Source: CAIMZW01 sp037135095 (GTDB lineage Bacteria; Actinomycetota; Actinomycetes; Nanopelagicales; Nanopelagicaceae). Taken from it: DNA of 64,000 bases. The position numbers and the translations under genes are program-made. Location: NCBI GenBank assembly GCA_037135095.1, contig JBAXKZ010000002.1, positions 1-64,000 of the forward strand, written 5' to 3'. Below, in pieces: positions 16,999 through 26,793 of the stretch. The notes under the pieces were generated by a model, which made no database searches, was not told the DNA's origin, and saw only the letters and a program-made list of their open reading frames with translations. The first letter of the stretch is position 1. Each line of letters starts with the position of its first letter.

Positions 16999-17694
16999 TT
17001 GATTATTGAAGCGGTGGTTGCGCCCTATTTTGGGACAAATTGTTGGGTGATTGCGCCGAGCAAAGGGTCAGAATGCCTCATCGTGGACCCTGGGATCGGC
17101 GCCAACCCGGACATGGTGGCTCGAATCGTCCCGGTTCTTGATAAGTTCAAGCTCAAACCGATCGCGGTCTTTTTGACCCACGGCCACCTAGACCATCTCT
17201 TCTCCGTCTTTCCGCTCTCTAAGCGCTACGGGATTCCAGCTTTGATTCATCCTTTGGATCGGATTTTGCTTACCGAGCCACAACGAGCCCTGAATGCGGG
17301 CGGGGAGAGCGAGAAGTTAATGGCTAGTTTTGGGGTAACTGAATTCTTTGAGCCTGAGGTTGTGAATGAAGTAAGTGATGGCCAACAGATTGAAATTGCC
17401 GGGCTGAAGATCTCGGCATTGCATTCACCTGGTCATACCAAAGGCTCGTTGATGTTCGCCATCGATCAGGAATTCTTAGTTTCAGGCGATGTGCTCTTCG
17501 CCGGATCAATAGGACGCACTGACTTGCCCACTGGCTCTGCCGCCTCGATGCTAACGACGCTTAAATCCAAAGTATTGCCGCTTGCCGACGAAGTAATTGT
17601 TCTTCCTGGCCATGGCGGGCAAACTACAATTGGTCGCGAACGCAAGAGCAATCCATATCTCCAAGAGAATTTTTTGAACGGAAGGCTTAAATGA
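16999..17694 (+). CDS. Metallo-beta-lactamase-fold hydrolase (glyoxalase II-like)
   Basis: This is a 231-residue zinc hydrolase. The metal-binding motifs are THGHLDH, the His in SPGHTKGS, Asp in VSGDVLF and LPGHGG. It resembles small hydroxyacylglutathione hydrolase-like proteins found before hisS in mycobacteria; the natural substrate is unknown. The start is uncertain: TTG at 16999 begins just before the conserved N-terminal strand (LIIEAVVAPYFGTN) and has GAGGGAAG upstream, whereas the frame upstream to 16888 looks non-conserved. Its stop overlaps the hisS start. Confidence 0.9.
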   Translation: MIIEAVVAPYFGTNCWVIAPSKGSECLIVDPGIGANPDMVARIVPVLDKFKLKPIAVFLTHGHLDHLFSVFPLSKRYGIPALIHPLDRILLTEPQRALNAGGESEKLMASFGVTEFFEPEVVNEVSDGQQIEIAGLKISALHSPGHTKGSLMFAIDQEFLVSGDVLFAGSIGRTDLPTGSAASMLTTLKSKVLPLADEVIVLPGHGGQTTIGRERKSNPYLQENFLNGRLK

Positions 17695-18944
17695 AGTTTC
17701 AAGCACCTAAAGGGGTAAGTGAATATTTCCCCCAACGCTCCGGTGCCTTCGAGCGCGTTCGAGCAACTTTAATTTCGGCCGCGGCCACTTCCGGCTACCA
17801 ACTCATTGAACTGCCAGTCTTTGAAGATACCGAACTCTTTGCCCGCGGAGTCGGCGAAAGTACTGATGTAGTTTCGAAGGAGATGTACACCTTTGAAGAT
17901 CGAGGTGGTCGTTCAATTACACTGCGTCCCGAAGGCACTGCTGGTGTCATGCGCGCCGTCATCGAACACAATTTGGATCGCGGACAACTGCCCGTCAAGC
18001 TTTGGTACTCGGGCGCTTTCTTCCGAGCCGAGCGGCCACAGGCCGGGCGATATCGCCAATTCTATCAAGTTGGAGTAGAAGCGATTGGATATAACGATCC
18101 CGAGATTGACGCCGAAGTCATCGCAATCGCCGATCGCGGACTTCGAGAACTAGGACTTAAATCTTTTAGATTAGAACTAACTTCCCTTGGTGACCTGGCA
18201 TCAAGACAGGCTCACCGAATCGATCTCGATGAGTTCATTGCAGGCTTGGAACTAGATGAAGCAACGCGTTCGAAAGCGGCGCTAAATCCGCTTCGACTTT
18301 TCGATGATAAGCGTGAGGAGATTCAGCGCGCGATGCTTAATGCGCCGATCTTGCTTAATTATCTGTCACCCGAGAGTCGTTCCCATTTCGAGAAGGTGCA
18401 ATCGCTTCTCCTCAGTTTTGGTATTCCATATTCCATTAACGAACGTATGGTCCGAGGGCTTGATTATTACACCGGTACAACCTTCGAGTTTGTCCACGAG
18501 ATGTTGGGCGCACAATCAGGGGTTGGCGGTGGCGGTCGTTATGACGGACTAATGTCTCAACTCGGCGGCGCCGATCTCTCAGGGATTGGTTACGGAATCG
18601 GAGTCGATCGAGTTTTGTTGGCTTGCGAAGCTGAAGGAATCGAACTCGAATCAGTGTCGCCACTGCAAGTTTTCCTGATCGCGTTAGGTAGCGCCGAAAA
18701 GGATTTTGTTTCAAAGTTACTAAATGAACTTCGAGCAGCGGGTATCAGCAGCGATATGGCCTATGGCGATCGCGGACTCAAAGGTGCGATGAAGTCGGCT
18801 GATAAGAGCGGTGCCCGCTTTTCATTAGTTATCGGAAGCGATGAATTATCTTCTGGCAGCGCCCAAATAAAGGATATGAAAACCGGTGAAAGTCAGTCGG
18901 TTATGCTCAACTCCTTGAACCAATTTCTTCGTCTAAACAGTTAG
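17691..18944 (+). CDS. hisS: Histidyl-tRNA synthetase
   Basis: HisRS (417 residues) charges tRNA-His. It has class II motif 1 (the helix after the LIELPVFEDTELFARGVGE region), motif 2 FFRAERPQAGRYRQFYQ, the histidine-specific motif RGLDYYTGTTFEF, motif 3 (GIGYGIGVDRVLLA) and a C-terminal anticodon-binding domain. The start overlaps the previous gene (ATGA). Confidence 0.98.
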   Translation: MKFQAPKGVSEYFPQRSGAFERVRATLISAAATSGYQLIELPVFEDTELFARGVGESTDVVSKEMYTFEDRGGRSITLRPEGTAGVMRAVIEHNLDRGQLPVKLWYSGAFFRAERPQAGRYRQFYQVGVEAIGYNDPEIDAEVIAIADRGLRELGLKSFRLELTSLGDLASRQAHRIDLDEFIAGLELDEATRSKAALNPLRLFDDKREEIQRAMLNAPILLNYLSPESRSHFEKVQSLLLSFGIPYSINERMVRGLDYYTGTTFEFVHEMLGAQSGVGGGGRYDGLMSQLGGADLSGIGYGIGVDRVLLACEAEGIELESVSPLQVFLIALGSAEKDFVSKLLNELRAAGISSDMAYGDRGLKGAMKSADKSGARFSLVIGSDELSSGSAQIKDMKTGESQSVMLNSLNQFLRLNS

Positions 18945-18959
18945 GTAGTGAATTAGAAA

Positions 18960-20711
18960 ATGCTAAGAACTCACACCGCAGGATCACTTCGAAAGAGTGA
19001 TGTTGGCAGCAACGTAACCTTGGCAGGTTGGGTAGCCAGGCGCCGCGATCATGGCGGTGTGGCTTTCATCGATCTTCGGGATTCTTCTGGCGCCGTTCAG
19101 GCAGTAATTCACGACGAAAATTTGGCAGGATCCCTTCGCGCCGAATGGTGCATTTTATTGACCGGAACTGTCGCCGCACGGCCCGCTGGTAACGAGAACT
19201 TGGCAATCCCTACGGGCGAGATTGAAATCATCTGTGAAAACCTTGAGGTTTTAAGTGAATCGGCAGCGCTCCCATTTCCCGTAGATAGCGGGGATCTGAG
19301 CACCATTAGCGAAGAGATTAGATTGAAGTACCGATACTTGGATTTGCGTCGCGAAGGTCCAGCTAAAAACTTAAGACTCCGGTCAAAAGTAACCTCGGCA
19401 ATTCGCAATGTGATGGACTCCGAAGATTTTCTTGAGATTGAAACACCATACCTGACCCGCTCAACGCCAGAAGGCGCTCGAGACTTCTTGGTTCCCGTAC
19501 GACTCCAGCCGGGCAGTTGGTATGCCCTGCCACAGTCACCGCAACTCTTTAAGCAACTTTTGATGGTGGCTGGCATGGAACGTTATTACCAAATTGCCCG
19601 CTGTTTTCGGGACGAGGATTTCCGCGCCGATAGACAACCAGAATTCACACAATTAGATATTGAGATGTCCTTCGTTGATCAAGCCGACATCTTGGCAGTG
19701 GCTGAAAAGGTATTAGTTTCAGTATTTAAGAAAGTTGTTGATTTCGACATTCCAACCCCAATTGCACATATGACTTATCACGAAGCGATGCGTCGCTTCG
19801 GTTCCGATAAACCAGACCTTCGATTTGAAAACGAGCTATCGGATGTAACTGATTTCTTCAAGGCTACGACCTTCCGCGTCTTTCAGGCAGAGCATGTTGG
19901 CGCCGTTGTCATGCCTGGCGGTGCGAGTTCTGCGCGTCGCGAACTTGATGCCTGGCAAGAATGGGCCAAGGCTCGAGGTGCCAAAGGGTTGGCATATATT
20001 TTGGTACAAGAAGATGGAACTCTCGGCGGACCAGTCGCCAAGAATCTTTCCGAAATCGAAGCTGCAGGTATTGCTAATGAAGTTGGCGCAAAACCTGGCG
20101 ATGCGATTTTCTTTGCTGCCGGCAACCGAACTGATTCATTAAACTTGTTGGGAGCGGTTCGATTAGAAGTTGGAAGGCGTTGTGGCCTGATAGATCTTGC
20201 GGCCTGGAAATTCCTCTGGGTGGTCGATGCTCCGATGTTCGAATTAAAAGATAACACCGACGAATCAAGTGGCTGGACCGCGGTTCATCACCCCTTCACC
20301 GGTCCAAAGCCAGAATTTGCCGAGACCTTCGACCAGGCTCCAGGTGAAGCGCTGGCATATGCATATGACATCGTCTTGAACGGTAATGAGATCGGTGGCG
20401 GTTCGATCAGAATTCATCAGCGCGAGGTACAGAAGCGAGTCTTCGATGTAATTGGCCTAACCCCGGCAGAAGCCGAGAGCAAATTTGGCTTCTTGCTCGA
20501 AGCCTTTAACTATGGACCGCCACCACACGGTGGAATCGCGCTCGGCATAGATCGGCTGTGTGCGCTCTTGGCAGGGGCAGATTCGATTCGCGAAGTTATC
20601 GCCTTCCCAAAGACCGCCAGTGGTGGCGATCCTTTGACCGGCGCTCCAACTCCGATCACTGCGCCGCAGCGGCGCGAAGCTGGAGTGGATTTCAAGCCAG
20701 AAATTAAGTAA
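18960..20711 (+). CDS. aspS: Aspartyl-tRNA synthetase
   Basis: AspRS (583 residues, bacterial type) charges tRNA-Asp. The N-terminal OB anticodon-binding domain has GWVARRRDHGGVAFIDLRD. The class II core has TPEGARDFLVPVR, FRDEDFRADRQPEFTQLD (motif 2) and GIALGIDRLCALLAG (motif 3), with the bacterial GAD insertion domain between. No good Shine-Dalgarno site precedes the ATG. Whether it also charges tRNA-Asn cannot be decided from this window. Confidence 0.98.
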   Translation: MLRTHTAGSLRKSDVGSNVTLAGWVARRRDHGGVAFIDLRDSSGAVQAVIHDENLAGSLRAEWCILLTGTVAARPAGNENLAIPTGEIEIICENLEVLSESAALPFPVDSGDLSTISEEIRLKYRYLDLRREGPAKNLRLRSKVTSAIRNVMDSEDFLEIETPYLTRSTPEGARDFLVPVRLQPGSWYALPQSPQLFKQLLMVAGMERYYQIARCFRDEDFRADRQPEFTQLDIEMSFVDQADILAVAEKVLVSVFKKVVDFDIPTPIAHMTYHEAMRRFGSDKPDLRFENELSDVTDFFKATTFRVFQAEHVGAVVMPGGASSARRELDAWQEWAKARGAKGLAYILVQEDGTLGGPVAKNLSEIEAAGIANEVGAKPGDAIFFAAGNRTDSLNLLGAVRLEVGRRCGLIDLAAWKFLWVVDAPMFELKDNTDESSGWTAVHHPFTGPKPEFAETFDQAPGEALAYAYDIVLNGNEIGGGSIRIHQREVQKRVFDVIGLTPAEAESKFGFLLEAFNYGPPPHGGIALGIDRLCALLAGADSIREVIAFPKTASGGDPLTGAPTPITAPQRREAGVDFKPEIK

Positions 20712-20774
20712 TTACGGTCAATTGCTCAGCTGCACGTGAGGTGAATTAGCCCGCAATAGGGCAGAATCGCCAGC

Positions 20775-21431
20775 GTGAAAAATCCTCACCGGCCTCTGCT
20801 TGTTCTGATCCCAGTTCTGAGCCTTGCTCTGTCGGGATGTGGCGCGCCGTCGCAAATCTATGCCGCCGATAAGAAGGATGGCGTCTACCTAACGTTGCCA
20901 AATGGTTGGCACTCGGTCTCGCAACAAAAATTGAATTCCCTTGAAGCAACTTCTACAGTCACGGGAGCGACAGAGCGGCTCTCGCTAGTCCGATGGCAAG
21001 AAGGATTTTCACCTGATGCCAAAATAGGGGCAAAAGCGGTACTCAGTTTGAGTGCGCCAAGTTCACCGGTGATTTATGTACGCGTTCGCGGGCTGACTTT
21101 TGACGAGACGAATGCGGTCTCTTTTAATTCACTTCGAAATATGATCGTGCCATTAACTACCTGGATTGATGGCAGTGACACGAGTGCACCAGAATTTCAA
21201 ATCTTCGACGATACCCCGATAGTTCAAAAGATCGCCAGGGGAGTGCATACGAATTATGAATTTACGGTAAAAGGACAACCTTCTCAAACTATCGATCAAA
21301 CGGCGTTGGTTTCAGATGATCGAAGTTCAATTTTTGTTTTGATCGTGCGTTGCACAACTACCTGCTTTGAAAAGAACCGAGATCTACTTTCTAAAATCTC
21401 TAAATCCTTCACTGTGAGAGGCACCCGATGA
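20775..21431 (+). CDS. Lipoprotein of unknown function
   Basis: This is a 218-residue predicted lipoprotein: signal peptide MKNPHRPLLVLIPVLSLA then lipobox LSGC (Cys about 22). The mature domain begins DGVYLTLPNGWHSVSQQKL, an alpha/beta pattern seen in many small actinobacterial lipoproteins, but I do not recognise the family. A CTTTC segment near the C-terminus could form a disulfide. Translation starts at GTG; CAGAAT seven bases upstream is a possible weak -10 for a leaderless mRNA. The stop overlaps the start of the FtsH-like protease, so the two are probably co-translated and may work together at the membrane. Confidence 0.85.
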   Translation: MKNPHRPLLVLIPVLSLALSGCGAPSQIYAADKKDGVYLTLPNGWHSVSQQKLNSLEATSTVTGATERLSLVRWQEGFSPDAKIGAKAVLSLSAPSSPVIYVRVRGLTFDETNAVSFNSLRNMIVPLTTWIDGSDTSAPEFQIFDDTPIVQKIARGVHTNYEFTVKGQPSQTIDQTALVSDDRSSIFVLIVRCTTTCFEKNRDLLSKISKSFTVRGTR

Positions 21432-23695
21432 CCGAAACCAGTCGTCCGCGCGATACTGATCGAAAGACGAGAATCCACCTCTCCTTCTACGATCGGGTCA
21501 AGTTCCTGCTCTTCTTCCTCCTCGTATTTGTTGTTCTCACTTGGGCGCAACTGGCAGATAACCCACTCCTTAATTTGCACGATGCCGCGATTGATGGCCT
21601 TCAACGCCGGTGGTGGCTGCTTGCGCTATTTGGAATTGAAACCATTCGCCAACTGCATTTCTTGGGCGCCGAGATCTTGGCGCCCTACCATGGCCTTTGG
21701 CAGCGTTACTTTGCGGCGGTAGATCGTACGATTCACCGTCTTAGCGACTGGAATCGGTTCCGACTTTCTCGGGTAATAAAGGCTCTAGTTTTGTTAATCC
21801 TCCTATCAGTTGTTCTAGGTGCGATTTACAAAGAGACGCCAATACGTGCACTCTTCCTTGCACCTAAAGCGCTATGGAGCGCACTTCCATTGCTGGGACA
21901 GCTCCTCTTTGGGGTCTTCTTTGTCGTCATTCAATTCGTCGCGATGTTCTGGTTCCTGAGTCGTGGCGGCATCGATACTTATTTTCCAGATGACATTAGA
22001 ACGCGCTTCTCAGATGTTTGGGGACAGGATCATGTTCTAAATCGGATTCGCGAGAATTTACTCTTCCTAGAATCTCCAGAAGAGATCGAGAAGCATGGCG
22101 GCTATGTTCCTGGGGGAATTTTGCTTTGGGGTCCACCAGGAACAGGTAAAACTCTCATGGCGGAATCCATGGCGGGGGAGACCGGTAAACCATTCGTATT
22201 CGTAGATCCAGGTGCATTTAATAATATGTTCTTTGGCGTCGGCGTATTGAAAGTTAAGTCGCTCTTTCGCAAGCTGCGTAAATTAGCACTTCGATATGGT
22301 GGCGTTGTTGTCTTCTTCGATGAGGCTGACTCGTTAGGCAACCGCGGCATCTCTAGCAGTGGCGGGCGGTTCTCGCCAGCGAATTCAATCTTTGCAACCC
22401 CCTGTCACGGCGGAAACTATCTTTCCGATCCTTCGGTGCAGCTTGTCGTCCAAGGGAATCTCGCCCAAGAGAAGTTCGTAGCGAACAGTGCTATGGGCGG
22501 TGGCAACTCAGGAATGGGAACGCTGCAAGCGCTGTTGACCGAATTATCGGGTTTGAAAAAGCCAAAGGGCTTCTTCAATCGTATTGTTCGACGTACTTTG
22601 GGGCTGAGGCCAAAGAATCCACCCAAGTATCGAATTCTCGTCGTGATGGCTACGAATATGCCGGAAGCGCTAGATGAAGCACTGCTTCGTCCTGGTCGCA
22701 TCGATCGGATGTATCGCGTTGGCTATCCAAGCAAGGCTGGACGAGTTAGAACTTACGAAGGTTACTTAGCAAAGGTTTCGCATTCACTAACACCTGAAGA
22801 GATCGACAAGTTGGCGACAATTACGCCTTACTCAACTGGTGCCACTATCAAAGATACGATCAATGAGGCGCTTATCATGGCGATTCGTCATGGTCGCCAA
22901 TCAATTACCTGGGCAGATGTAATTAGAGCCAAGCAATTAAAGGAACTTGGCCCAGCAGAAGATGTGGAGTACATCGAACGCGAACGCCATGCGATTGCTA
23001 TCCATGAAGCATGCCATGGTGTTATGGCTTACCTCGTTCGCCACCACATGTCGATCGATCTCGCCACAATTGAAAAGGGCTCTGACTACTTAGGAATGGT
23101 GGCCAGCATTCCGCCGGATGATCAATTCACCAGATGGCGAACAGAGTATGAAGCCGACATTTTGGTTTCACTAGCATCCCTTGCCGGAGAGCGGATGTTC
23201 TTTGAGGGCGATAACTCTTCTGGCGTCTCCGGAGACCTAGAAACTGCAACAACGATTGCTAGTTTCATGGAAGGACATTGGGGAATGGGTGTGACCGTCT
23301 CCTCGCATGCCTCAAACCGGCAGTTTGAAGTTGGTTCACCTGGTGGTGGCGGTCGACCTAAAGAAGATGGGGTAACTGAGTTGCGGCGGGCGCTTTCGGA
23401 CCGCATTGAGGATAACCTTTCGGGATTACTGACTCGAGCCGAGGAAATTCTCACCAGCAATCGTGCCAAAGTTCTCTCACTCGCCCATGCACTGGAAATT
23501 CACAAAACCATGTCGGGTGAGGATGTAATCGCCGTAATGGAAGGAGCAGTCGGGCCGCTGGTTGATGGCCGTCCCTACAGTTCATCAGAGAACATCGCTG
23601 CCATTGAAAGTTATCATTCGGCCGCGGTTCGCGCCCACAATGCGCATGAAAAACCCGATCTGACCATCCCAATCTTCACGACAAGCCCAGCGTAA
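21428..23695 (+). CDS. Divergent FtsH-like membrane AAA+ zinc protease
   Basis: This 755-residue protein has FtsH architecture in unusual form. The N-terminal 180 residues carry about three hydrophobic segments (near 25-42, 119-137 and 155-178) rather than the two of FtsH. The AAA+ module has Walker A GPPGTGKT (235-242), Walker B VVVFFDEAD and the second region ATNMPEALDEALLRPGRIDR. Between them lies a Gly/Ser/Asn-rich insert of roughly 60 residues. The protease domain has the zinc motif HEACH (526-530) and GDLETAT for the third ligand. A role in membrane protein quality control is inferred. It is coupled (ATGA) to the preceding lipoprotein gene. Confidence 0.88.
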   Translation: MTETSRPRDTDRKTRIHLSFYDRVKFLLFFLLVFVVLTWAQLADNPLLNLHDAAIDGLQRRWWLLALFGIETIRQLHFLGAEILAPYHGLWQRYFAAVDRTIHRLSDWNRFRLSRVIKALVLLILLSVVLGAIYKETPIRALFLAPKALWSALPLLGQLLFGVFFVVIQFVAMFWFLSRGGIDTYFPDDIRTRFSDVWGQDHVLNRIRENLLFLESPEEIEKHGGYVPGGILLWGPPGTGKTLMAESMAGETGKPFVFVDPGAFNNMFFGVGVLKVKSLFRKLRKLALRYGGVVVFFDEADSLGNRGISSSGGRFSPANSIFATPCHGGNYLSDPSVQLVVQGNLAQEKFVANSAMGGGNSGMGTLQALLTELSGLKKPKGFFNRIVRRTLGLRPKNPPKYRILVVMATNMPEALDEALLRPGRIDRMYRVGYPSKAGRVRTYEGYLAKVSHSLTPEEIDKLATITPYSTGATIKDTINEALIMAIRHGRQSITWADVIRAKQLKELGPAEDVEYIERERHAIAIHEACHGVMAYLVRHHMSIDLATIEKGSDYLGMVASIPPDDQFTRWRTEYEADILVSLASLAGERMFFEGDNSSGVSGDLETATTIASFMEGHWGMGVTVSSHASNRQFEVGSPGGGGRPKEDGVTELRRALSDRIEDNLSGLLTRAEEILTSNRAKVLSLAHALEIHKTMSGEDVIAVMEGAVGPLVDGRPYSSSENIAAIESYHSAAVRAHNAHEKPDLTIPIFTTSPA

Positions 23696-23702
23696 AGTCA
23701 GG

Positions 23703-23708
23703 TAGAGT
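23703..23708 (+). promoter_or_regulatory. -10 box of the DUF948-alaS unit
   Basis: TAGAGT lies exactly six bases (TAAGTC) before the ATG of the DUF948 gene, which has no Shine-Dalgarno site. This is the arrangement expected for a leaderless transcript. Confidence 0.5.
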
Positions 23709-23714
23709 TAAGTC

Positions 23715-24101
23715 ATGGGTCCCGGAGGAATTGCAACCATAATCGCAGCGAGCTCGCTGGCAATCATTGCGGCGGCGATCGCCTATACCGTAATTCGGGT
23801 TGGCCGCTTCATTGATGAGGCCAAACTTTCATTGAAGTCGATTACCGCCGAGACGACCCCTCTCCTTGAGGAGGTAACTACCACCGTTACCTTGGTAAAT
23901 GGCCCGTTACAAAGCTTAAACAAGATCACAAAGTCGGCTGAGGAGCTCTCCGAGAAGATCACTTCGGCTACTGGATCGTTCATGGATAAGAATGGTTTGG
24001 CCATGAAAGCTGCTGGCGTAATTTTGACTGCCGCCCAAATGAAGAAGGGCGCGTCGAAGCCGAGAAAGTCCAGACGACGCTCTTCAGAGGAGCAAGAGTA
24101 A
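23715..24101 (+). CDS. DUF948 small membrane protein
   Basis: This is a 128-residue protein with one N-terminal transmembrane helix (about residues 4-26), a predicted coiled coil (SITAETTPLLEEVTTTVTLV and onward) and a basic, Ser/Arg-rich tail (KPRKSRRRSSEEQE). This matches DUF948, a family usually encoded directly before alaS in actinobacteria. Function is unknown. A leaderless start at the ATG is likely. Confidence 0.88.
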   Translation: MGPGGIATIIAASSLAIIAAAIAYTVIRVGRFIDEAKLSLKSITAETTPLLEEVTTTVTLVNGPLQSLNKITKSAEELSEKITSATGSFMDKNGLAMKAAGVILTAAQMKKGASKPRKSRRRSSEEQE

Positions 24102-24105
24102 TCGC

Positions 24106-26790
24106 GTGAATTCTGCCGAAATTCGGGAGCGTTGGCTCCGTTTTTTTGAATCCGGAAATAGCCAAGGGCTAACCCATACCGTGGTGCCGTCGGCCTCTCT
24201 AATTGCTGACGATCCCAATTTACTTTTGGTTAATGCCGGAATGGTTCCATTTAAACCTTACTTCCTCGGCGAAGTTACTCCGCCTTTTAAGAGGGCAACT
24301 TCGGTTCAAAAATGCGTTCGCACATTGGATATCGATGAGGTCGGAAAGACGACCCGCCATGCCTCCTTCTTTCAAATGTGCGGAAATTTCTCCTTTGGCG
24401 ATTATTTTAAAGAAGGCGCAATAACCATGGCCTGGGAGCTATTGACCAAACCCATCGCAGATGGCGGTTATGGCTTCGAAGAAGAACGGCTGTGGGTCAC
24501 CGTCTATTTAAACGATGATGAAGCAGCGGATATCTGGCACCACAAGGTTGGCGTTCCAAAGGAGCGAATTCAGCGACGTGGTATGGCAGATAATTTTTGG
24601 TCAATGGGCATACCTGGACCGTGTGGCCCAAGTTCTGAGATTTTCTACGATCGAGGTCGGCAGTATGGCAAGGAGGGCGGACCGATCGCGGATGAAGATC
24701 GCTACATTGAGGTTTGGAATCTAGTCTTCATGCAGAATGTTCGAGGCCAAGGTGGTACTAAGGAGGATTTCCCAGTAGTTGGCGATCTTCCCGCCAAGAG
24801 TATTGATACTGGCCTTGGCCTAGAACGGATGGCCGCCTTTCTTCAAGGCGTAGAGAATATTTACGAAATCGATACCACCATGCAGATTTTGAAGAAGGCT
24901 TCAGAACTGACCGGGGTCCGATACGGGAGCAATGCCAAGAGCGATATTGCCCTTCGAGTGATAGCCGACCATGCCCGTACTGCAATGATGCTTATCGGAG
25001 ATGGTGTTCTACCAGGAAATGAAGGTCGTGGCTACGTTCTTCGCAGAATGATGCGTCGAACCATCAGAAATATGCGCATTCTTGGTTCACCTGAGCCAAC
25101 CATCGCGGAACTAATTACTTCATCGGTTGGCGCTATGGGAGCGCAATACCCAGAACTAATTGCCGATCAAGCTCGGATCTTGAGTGTATCGATCGCAGAA
25201 GAAGAATCATTCCTTCAGACTCTCAAGAGTGGTACCCAGATTTTCGATGTAGCTGCAAATGTGGTTAAGAAGAGTTCCTTGCCGAAACTTTCTGGCGATA
25301 CGGTATTCAAGCTACACGATACTTATGGTTTCCCGTTTGATTTAACGCTCGAAATGGCTTCAGAGATTGATCTGGAAGTTGATGAAGAAGGCTTCCGTCG
25401 ATTGATGAAGGAGCAGAAAGATCGCGCTAAGGCTGATTCTCGTTTGAAGAAGTCGGGCCACACTGATCTAAGCGAATATCGCGGCATCATGGATTCAGTC
25501 GGTGCCACTAAATTTATTGGTTACGAAAACGTCGAGGCCGAAGCAAAAGTCAAAGCTATTCTCATTGACGGTAAGAGCGTTAAGAGTGCAGTAGCTGGCG
25601 ATGAGGTCGAGGTTGTATTGGACCGAACCCCGTTCTATTCTGAGGGTGGCGGTCAACTTCCAGATGGCGGCACTATCACCTTGAGCAATGGTTCCATCAT
25701 TGAGATCGACGAAGTTCAAAGTCCAGTTCCCGGTTTATACATTCACCGCGGTCGATTGTTGATCGGTTCGGCCGAACTTGGCTCCGCCGCCAACGCCGCT
25801 ATCGACAAGGAACGTCGAATGGCGATTTCACGGGCGCATACTGCAACTCATATGGTGCATAAAGCATTTCGCGAAGCGCTAGGTGAGAGTGCTACCCAAG
25901 CGGGCTCGGAGAACGCGCCGGGAAGATTCCGTTTCGATTTTCCTTCAGCTGGGGCCGTCCCGGTCTCAGTTTTGCATGAGGTCGAGAGCCGCGTAAATGA
26001 AATTTTATTAGAGGATCTTCGGGTCCAAGCGCAGGTCATGACGCAGCCAGAAGCCAAAGCGATGGGAGCGATGGCGCTCTTTGGCGAGAAGTATGGCGAC
26101 CAGGTTCGAGTTGTGAGCGTTGGCGATTGGGCTCACGAACTTTGCGGTGGAACTCACGTAACTTCTTCGGCTCAACTGGGATTAGTTAAGTTGCTCTCTG
26201 AATCTTCTATCGGTGCCGGGGTACGCCGAGTGGAGGCGCTTGTAGGTCGAGATGCCTTCGATTTCTTGGCGCGAGAACACGTTTTGCTTAATTCGCTAAC
26301 GGAGATAATCAAGGGTGCGCGAGTTGAAGAGTTGCCGGAACGAATTCACAACTTGCTTGAACGCATGAAGGTAATTGAAAAGGAATTGACTGGCATCAAG
26401 AGCGCACAAGCGCTAAAAGATTCTGATTCCCTCCTTGCCACCAAGGGCCGAGCGGGCGAGATCGAGTATGTTGTTGCTCAATTAGCTGATGGCATCAGCA
26501 TCGAAGACCTCCGCCAGATCTCTGGCAATCTTCGCAACCAACTGCAAAATGGTGTTGTGGTTTTAATTTCGAATTATGAGGAGCGGTCTACTCTTATTGC
26601 TTCTTGCAGTCCACAAGCACAGGCGGCAGGAATCAAAGCCGGAGTTCTAGTTAAGGCCGGGTCAGCGATACTTGGCGGTGGTGGCGGTGGTCGTGACGAT
26701 TTCGCTCAAGGCGGAGGCACTAACCTCTCGGAAGCAAGCGCGGCCTTGAAAGCTTTGATCGCTCTAATTTCTGCCAACGCTGGCGCGTAA
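24106..26790 (+). CDS. alaS: Alanyl-tRNA synthetase
   Basis: AlaRS (894 residues) charges tRNA-Ala and proofreads. It shows the class II core (LLVNAGMVPFKPYFLG, RHASFFQMCGNFSFGDYFK), the tRNA-recognition region (DGVLPGNEGRGYVLRRMMRR), the editing domain with zinc-type residues (SRAHTATHMVHKAF and ELCGGTHV) and a C-Ala domain ending in GGGGGGRDDFAQGGG. Translation starts at GTG, with GAGGAG about ten bases upstream, just after the DUF948 gene. Confidence 0.98.
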   Translation: MNSAEIRERWLRFFESGNSQGLTHTVVPSASLIADDPNLLLVNAGMVPFKPYFLGEVTPPFKRATSVQKCVRTLDIDEVGKTTRHASFFQMCGNFSFGDYFKEGAITMAWELLTKPIADGGYGFEEERLWVTVYLNDDEAADIWHHKVGVPKERIQRRGMADNFWSMGIPGPCGPSSEIFYDRGRQYGKEGGPIADEDRYIEVWNLVFMQNVRGQGGTKEDFPVVGDLPAKSIDTGLGLERMAAFLQGVENIYEIDTTMQILKKASELTGVRYGSNAKSDIALRVIADHARTAMMLIGDGVLPGNEGRGYVLRRMMRRTIRNMRILGSPEPTIAELITSSVGAMGAQYPELIADQARILSVSIAEEESFLQTLKSGTQIFDVAANVVKKSSLPKLSGDTVFKLHDTYGFPFDLTLEMASEIDLEVDEEGFRRLMKEQKDRAKADSRLKKSGHTDLSEYRGIMDSVGATKFIGYENVEAEAKVKAILIDGKSVKSAVAGDEVEVVLDRTPFYSEGGGQLPDGGTITLSNGSIIEIDEVQSPVPGLYIHRGRLLIGSAELGSAANAAIDKERRMAISRAHTATHMVHKAFREALGESATQAGSENAPGRFRFDFPSAGAVPVSVLHEVESRVNEILLEDLRVQAQVMTQPEAKAMGAMALFGEKYGDQVRVVSVGDWAHELCGGTHVTSSAQLGLVKLLSESSIGAGVRRVEALVGRDAFDFLAREHVLLNSLTEIIKGARVEELPERIHNLLERMKVIEKELTGIKSAQALKDSDSLLATKGRAGEIEYVVAQLADGISIEDLRQISGNLRNQLQNGVVVLISNYEERSTLIASCSPQAQAAGIKAGVLVKAGSAILGGGGGGRDDFAQGGGTNLSEASAALKALIALISANAGA

Positions 26791-26793
26791 GTA

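Noticed and set aside
19883..20257. Reverse-strand frame of 124 residues inside aspS
   Set aside because: Shadow of a conserved synthetase gene; low-complexity Ser/Pro/Arg composition typical of antisense frames.
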